A stretch of 25,345 nt of DNA from a virus: the IMG/VR virus record IMGVR_UViG_3300030103_001291, positions 1 to 25,345 of that record; one strand, written 5' to 3'. The notes under the pieces are model-generated. The model saw nothing but the letters and a program-made list of their open reading frames with translations, had not been told where the DNA came from and did no database searches. The stretch's first letter is position 1. Every line of letters begins with the position of its first letter. Below, in pieces: positions 23,333 to 25,345 of this stretch. Made by a program: the position numbers and the translations under genes.

Positions 23333-23956
23333 ATGCAATCATTATCAGAACAACTCAGAGAACAGTGCCAGCAACTACCACGGTTGCAGGACATCACGAC
23401 AGAATATCTAGATGACATTGCACGACAGTTGCAGAACGAGACATTCTCAGAGCAAGCCAAGCAGTCATACGATGAAGCATGGCAACAGCATTACGCACAG
23501 CTTGAGACTGCTGCCATCATGTTTCATGGTGACGGTAACGACTTGACGTTGTGTTGCAAGCTCATCGACAGTCGCATTCGCAACCTCGAGTACGAGATGG
23601 AGTCACTTAAAAATTACGGTCTTAAGATCAAAGACAGCATCGCTGACCACGTTATCACTGACCCAGAGATTACAGTGCTTGAGCATCGCAGGCTTGTCGA
23701 GCTTCGTGACAAGCTCAGAGACCAGTACGCTTACATCAAGAACATGCACCATGTTCTACTCAACTCGGTTCGTCCAGAGATTGAGAGGCGCACTGGCTAC
23801 ACGATGGGCGTATACAAGTCACGCAAGGCACTTGACGCAGAGAAGAAAGCTCGTCAGTGGCGTCCAGTTAACAAGCGTGTCACTGCTGACCGCTGGCTGT
23901 CAATGTCCAAGCCGGAGCAACAAGCATATCTCAATCAGCACTGCAAAGAAGTCTAA
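23333..23956 (+). CDS. Helical protein of unknown function, 207 aa
   Basis: This is a 207-residue soluble protein, almost entirely helical with coiled-coil potential. It is rich in Gln, Glu, Arg and Leu and has no membrane segment. Charged amphipathic stretches are visible around residues 1-50 and 80-150 (for example RIRNLEYEMESLKNYGLKIK and LEHRRLVELRDKLRDQYAYI). The C-terminus is basic (KSRKALDAEKKARQWRP). I see no nuclease, polymerase or helicase motif. It lies in the rightward early arm, and its transcript is probably ended by the terminator directly downstream. No family is recognised. Confidence 0.8.
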   Translation: MQSLSEQLREQCQQLPRLQDITTEYLDDIARQLQNETFSEQAKQSYDEAWQQHYAQLETAAIMFHGDGNDLTLCCKLIDSRIRNLEYEMESLKNYGLKIKDSIADHVITDPEITVLEHRRLVELRDKLRDQYAYIKNMHHVLLNSVRPEIERRTGYTMGVYKSRKALDAEKKARQWRPVNKRVTADRWLSMSKPEQQAYLNQHCKEV

Positions 23957-23964
23957 CACCAACA

Positions 23965-24003
23965 GGAGGCCTTGGCACAACGCCAGGGTCTCCACCTTTT
24001 TTT
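23965..24003 (+). terminator. Intrinsic terminator after the 207-aa gene
   Basis: GGAGGCCTTGGC (23965-23976) pairs with GCCAGGGTCTCC (23982-23993) over 12 positions, including two G-U pairs, with the loop ACAAC. Seven T residues follow at 23997-24003. This is a good Rho-independent terminator, placed 9 bases after the stop codon. Readthrough or a downstream promoter would be needed for the next genes. Confidence 0.82.
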
Positions 24004-24046
24004 GTATGCCAACCAGAGGCTGAGAACGCCTCAGACGGAGTTTGTT

Positions 24047-24331
24047 ATGATATTCTATCTTATTGCTGGCGTATTTGCAGGACTCGCCATTCTGTTTCTG
24101 TTAGCCAAGTTTGATTTCAAAAAAGTTCTTTGGCTTGATGTTCCTGTTGACATTATCTCAACCATGCTGTTGATTGTTATGTTTGCTGGCACTTTCGCTG
24201 GCATGATGGCCGCAGTGATAGGGGGGTGCTTAATTTCAGTAACTCTTCTTCTCACCAAGAAGGCTGTAGGTTACAAGAAGCCAAAGTGGAAAAAGTTTGG
24301 TTATGAATGGCAAGAAGTAAAGCCAAGATAA
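24047..24331 (+). CDS. Small integral membrane protein, 94 aa
   Basis: I chose the ATG at 24047 because GGAG lies 6 bases upstream. An earlier ATG at 23972 would place the start of the protein within the terminator. Residues 1-21 form a membrane helix (MIFYLIAGVFAGLAILFLLA). Residues 36-69 form a long hydrophobic stretch, enough for one long or two short helices, with Gly-rich turns (GTFAGMMAAVIGG). The C-terminal 25 residues are basic and soluble (KKAVGYKKPKWKKFGYEW). With an odd or even number of spans it may act as a small inner-membrane protein. A holin is possible, but lysis genes usually sit elsewhere, and no endolysin is adjacent. Function unknown. Confidence 0.75.
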   Translation: MIFYLIAGVFAGLAILFLLAKFDFKKVLWLDVPVDIISTMLLIVMFAGTFAGMMAAVIGGCLISVTLLLTKKAVGYKKPKWKKFGYEWQEVKPR

Positions 24332-24450
24332 CAAAGGAGATTGAGGTACTCACCGTCAGCTGCAGCAAGGTCGTTAGTAGTGCCACAGAGGGTCAGGTAA
24401 CGTGATACCCTCACCAACCTCAACATAGCAAACGTAAGGAGAATACAGCT
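24332..24450 (+). other. Structured leader upstream of ssb
   Basis: This 119-nt gap can fold. TTGAGGT (24341-24347) pairs with ACCTCAA (24417-24423), enclosing an inner stem of GAGGGT (24388-24393) with ACCCTC (24407-24412). ssb follows with the ribosome site AAGGAGAA. A role in controlling ssb translation is conceivable. No T tract follows the outer stem, so it is not a terminator. Confidence 0.5.
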
Positions 24451-24864
24451 ATGAATATTGCACAAATCACAGTATCAGGTAACGTGGGTGCAGACCCAGA
24501 GATTCGTATGGTCAACGACACAAAGGTTGCTAACCTGTCTGTTGCTGTCAACGAAGGATACACCAACAAGCAGGGTGAAAAGGTGGAGAAGACCCACTGG
24601 TATCGCCTCGAAGCTTGGGACGGTAGCAATGGCAAGGGCCTCGTGTCATCTGTCATTGAGCCGTATGTGAAGAAGGGCATCACTGTCTTTGCTCAAGGCT
24701 TCCCAATCATTGAGGAGTATGAGAAAGAAGGCGTGACACATCGCTCATTCAAAGTTAAACTTGCAGGCGCAGGGTCAACCTTCCGTCTTGCGGGGAAGGC
24801 TTCGGCTGAGGGTGGCTCTGCACCAGCCTCCAAGAATGACGCAGATGACGACATTCCATTCTAG
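24451..24864 (+). CDS. ssb: Single-stranded DNA-binding protein, 137 aa
   Basis: This is an OB-fold SSB that coats single-stranded DNA during phage replication. Residues 1 to about 110 form the OB domain: NIAQITVSGNVGADPEIR, VANLSVAVNEGY, the HWYRLEAWD strand and the KKGITVFAQG strand are typical bacterial/phage SSB features. A short Gly/Ser/Ala linker leads to the acidic tip DADDDIPF, which docks SSB-interacting replication and repair proteins. The start has an AAGGAGAA ribosome site 7 bases upstream. It lies in the rightward arm, consistent with a replication module continuing beyond the right edge. The end of the gene forms part of a downstream hairpin. Confidence 0.95.
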   Translation: MNIAQITVSGNVGADPEIRMVNDTKVANLSVAVNEGYTNKQGEKVEKTHWYRLEAWDGSNGKGLVSSVIEPYVKKGITVFAQGFPIIEEYEKEGVTHRSFKVKLAGAGSTFRLAGKASAEGGSAPASKNDADDDIPF

Positions 24865-24998
24865 GTCTCCAACAGTAGACACCTCTACTGCCTAGAATGG
24901 GGTACTGTGGCTGGCTGTATCGTCCTGTGCCGTTACATCGCAGGTGTCAGCCACAAACATCACAGCTCACAAAGCTCTGCAAAGTAACTGAGCTGTGA
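24856..24998 (+). ncRNA. Structured non-coding region after ssb (candidate RNA element)
   Basis: Three hairpins follow one another. First, CCATTCTAGG (24856-24865) pairs with CCTAGAATGG (24891-24900), with an inner CAGTAG/CTACTG stem. Second, GTGGCTG (24907-24913) pairs with CAGCCAC (24948-24954), enclosing a CCTG/CAGG pair of arms. Third, TCACAGCTCA (24960-24969) pairs with TGAGCTGTGA (24989-24998). The first overlaps the ssb stop codon. No T tract follows any of these. It may be a folded 3' untranslated region or a small RNA ending at the terminator at 25001-25062. Confidence 0.5.
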
Positions 24999-25000
24999 GG

Positions 25001-25062
25001 TAGCCTCATCGCTTGACCGTTTGACTTCTGCTAAGGTTAGGTTAAGTGATGGGGCTATTTTT
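25001..25062 (+). terminator. Intrinsic terminator upstream of the DUF3846-like gene
   Basis: TAGCCTCATCGCTTGACC (25001-25018) pairs with GGTTAAGTGATGGGGCTA (25040-25057) over 18 positions including three G-U pairs, with a 21-nt loop. TTTTT (25058-25062) follows directly. This is a long stem with a U tract and a strong Rho-independent terminator candidate for the ssb transcript. Confidence 0.78.
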
Positions 25063-25086
25063 GTGAAAGATTCACAGGAGGTTCAC

Positions 25087-25345
25087 ATGGAATCAATGGA
25101 CACTATCGTAAATCCCAAAAGCCAAAAGCTTGAACTGGTTAAATCAGATATAGACCCAGACGGCTATAGCCATATCAATCGCCTCATTGACGCCTCAATG
25201 TTCACATTCGTACGCCTCTACGACAATGGAGATGGTGTGTACATCGATGACGAGGGTCTCTATGCAGAGCAGCGGCACTTCTGGATTCACCGTAACTATC
25301 CTCAACCCCTTGTAAACAAAGGATTATTTATGGGTATTGACGATG
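25087..25345 (+). CDS. DUF3846-like protein, N-terminal part (cut by window edge)
   Basis: A perfect AGGAGG site lies 5 bases before the ATG at 25087. The frame is open for 86 residues to the edge, starting MESMDTIVNPKSQKLELVK. After a variable start it reads YIDDEGLYAEQRHFWI followed by YPQPLVNKGLFMGID. The D-E-G-L...F-(W/R)-I...PQPL...G motif resembles the DUF3846 group of small phage early proteins, whose function is unknown. The assignment is tentative because the C-terminus is missing. It begins the next rightward transcription unit after a terminator. Confidence 0.75.
   Translation, partial: MESMDTIVNPKSQKLELVKSDIDPDGYSHINRLIDASMFTFVRLYDNGDGVYIDDEGLYAEQRHFWIHRNYPQPLVNKGLFMGIDD

Noticed and set aside
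23972-24046. Upstream ATG extending the small membrane protein by 25 residues
   Set aside because: It starts inside the terminator stem-loop, and the extension is unlike a membrane protein start. The ATG at 24047 has a GGAG site.

Overview
This window is part of a tailed double-stranded DNA phage genome with a short-tailed (podovirus, T7-like) virion. It carries a T7-type portal, tail tubular proteins A and B, three ejected internal virion proteins, a T7 gp17-type fibre, a capsid and scaffold pair, both terminase subunits, and a phage single-stranded DNA-binding protein. No bacterial housekeeping genes, rRNA or recognisable tRNA are present. The small Lys-rich proteins, the fibre modules and the cupredoxin-like tail protein resemble those of uncultured marine phages. 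A marine Gram-negative host is therefore a reasonable guess, but nothing in the sequence fixes the host or genus.

Layout. From about 22.5 kb down to base 1, everything is transcribed leftward as one long packaging and virion module: small terminase, unknown 169-aa protein, large terminase, possible papain-fold protein, small coiled-coil protein, portal, a cluster of short genes, scaffold, major capsid protein, likely decoration protein, two more short basic genes, tail tubes A and B, internal proteins like T7 gp14, gp15 and gp16, the gp17-type fibre, and four adhesin or fibre accessory genes, the last of which runs off the window. Ten junctions are coupled by TAATG or ATGA stop/start overlaps. 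A consensus sigma70-type promoter (TTGACA, 19 bp, TATAAT) lies just upstream of the small terminase gene.

From about 23.1 kb to the right edge, genes run rightward and look early or replicative: a small acidic protein, a helical 207-aa protein, a small membrane protein, ssb, and a DUF3846-like protein cut by the edge. Their intergenic regions are rich in hairpins, including two convincing intrinsic terminators. Two of the genes share a 14-nt identical leader carrying the ribosome binding site. The two arms are separated by a roughly 545-bp non-coding divergent hub with several dyads, including a TGTC-NN-GACA palindrome at each end.

Most interesting content. (1) A 1531-residue gp16-like ejection protein carries an N-terminal pesticin/T4-type lysozyme domain and an embedded ADP-ribosyltransferase-like domain, so the phage may deliver an enzyme effector with its DNA. 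(2) A tail-fibre accessory protein has a plastocyanin-like His/Cys/His/Met ligand set. (3) A possible permuted papain-like protein sits between the large terminase and the portal. (4) The short basic genes, the structured region after ssb and the divergent hub are unexplained.
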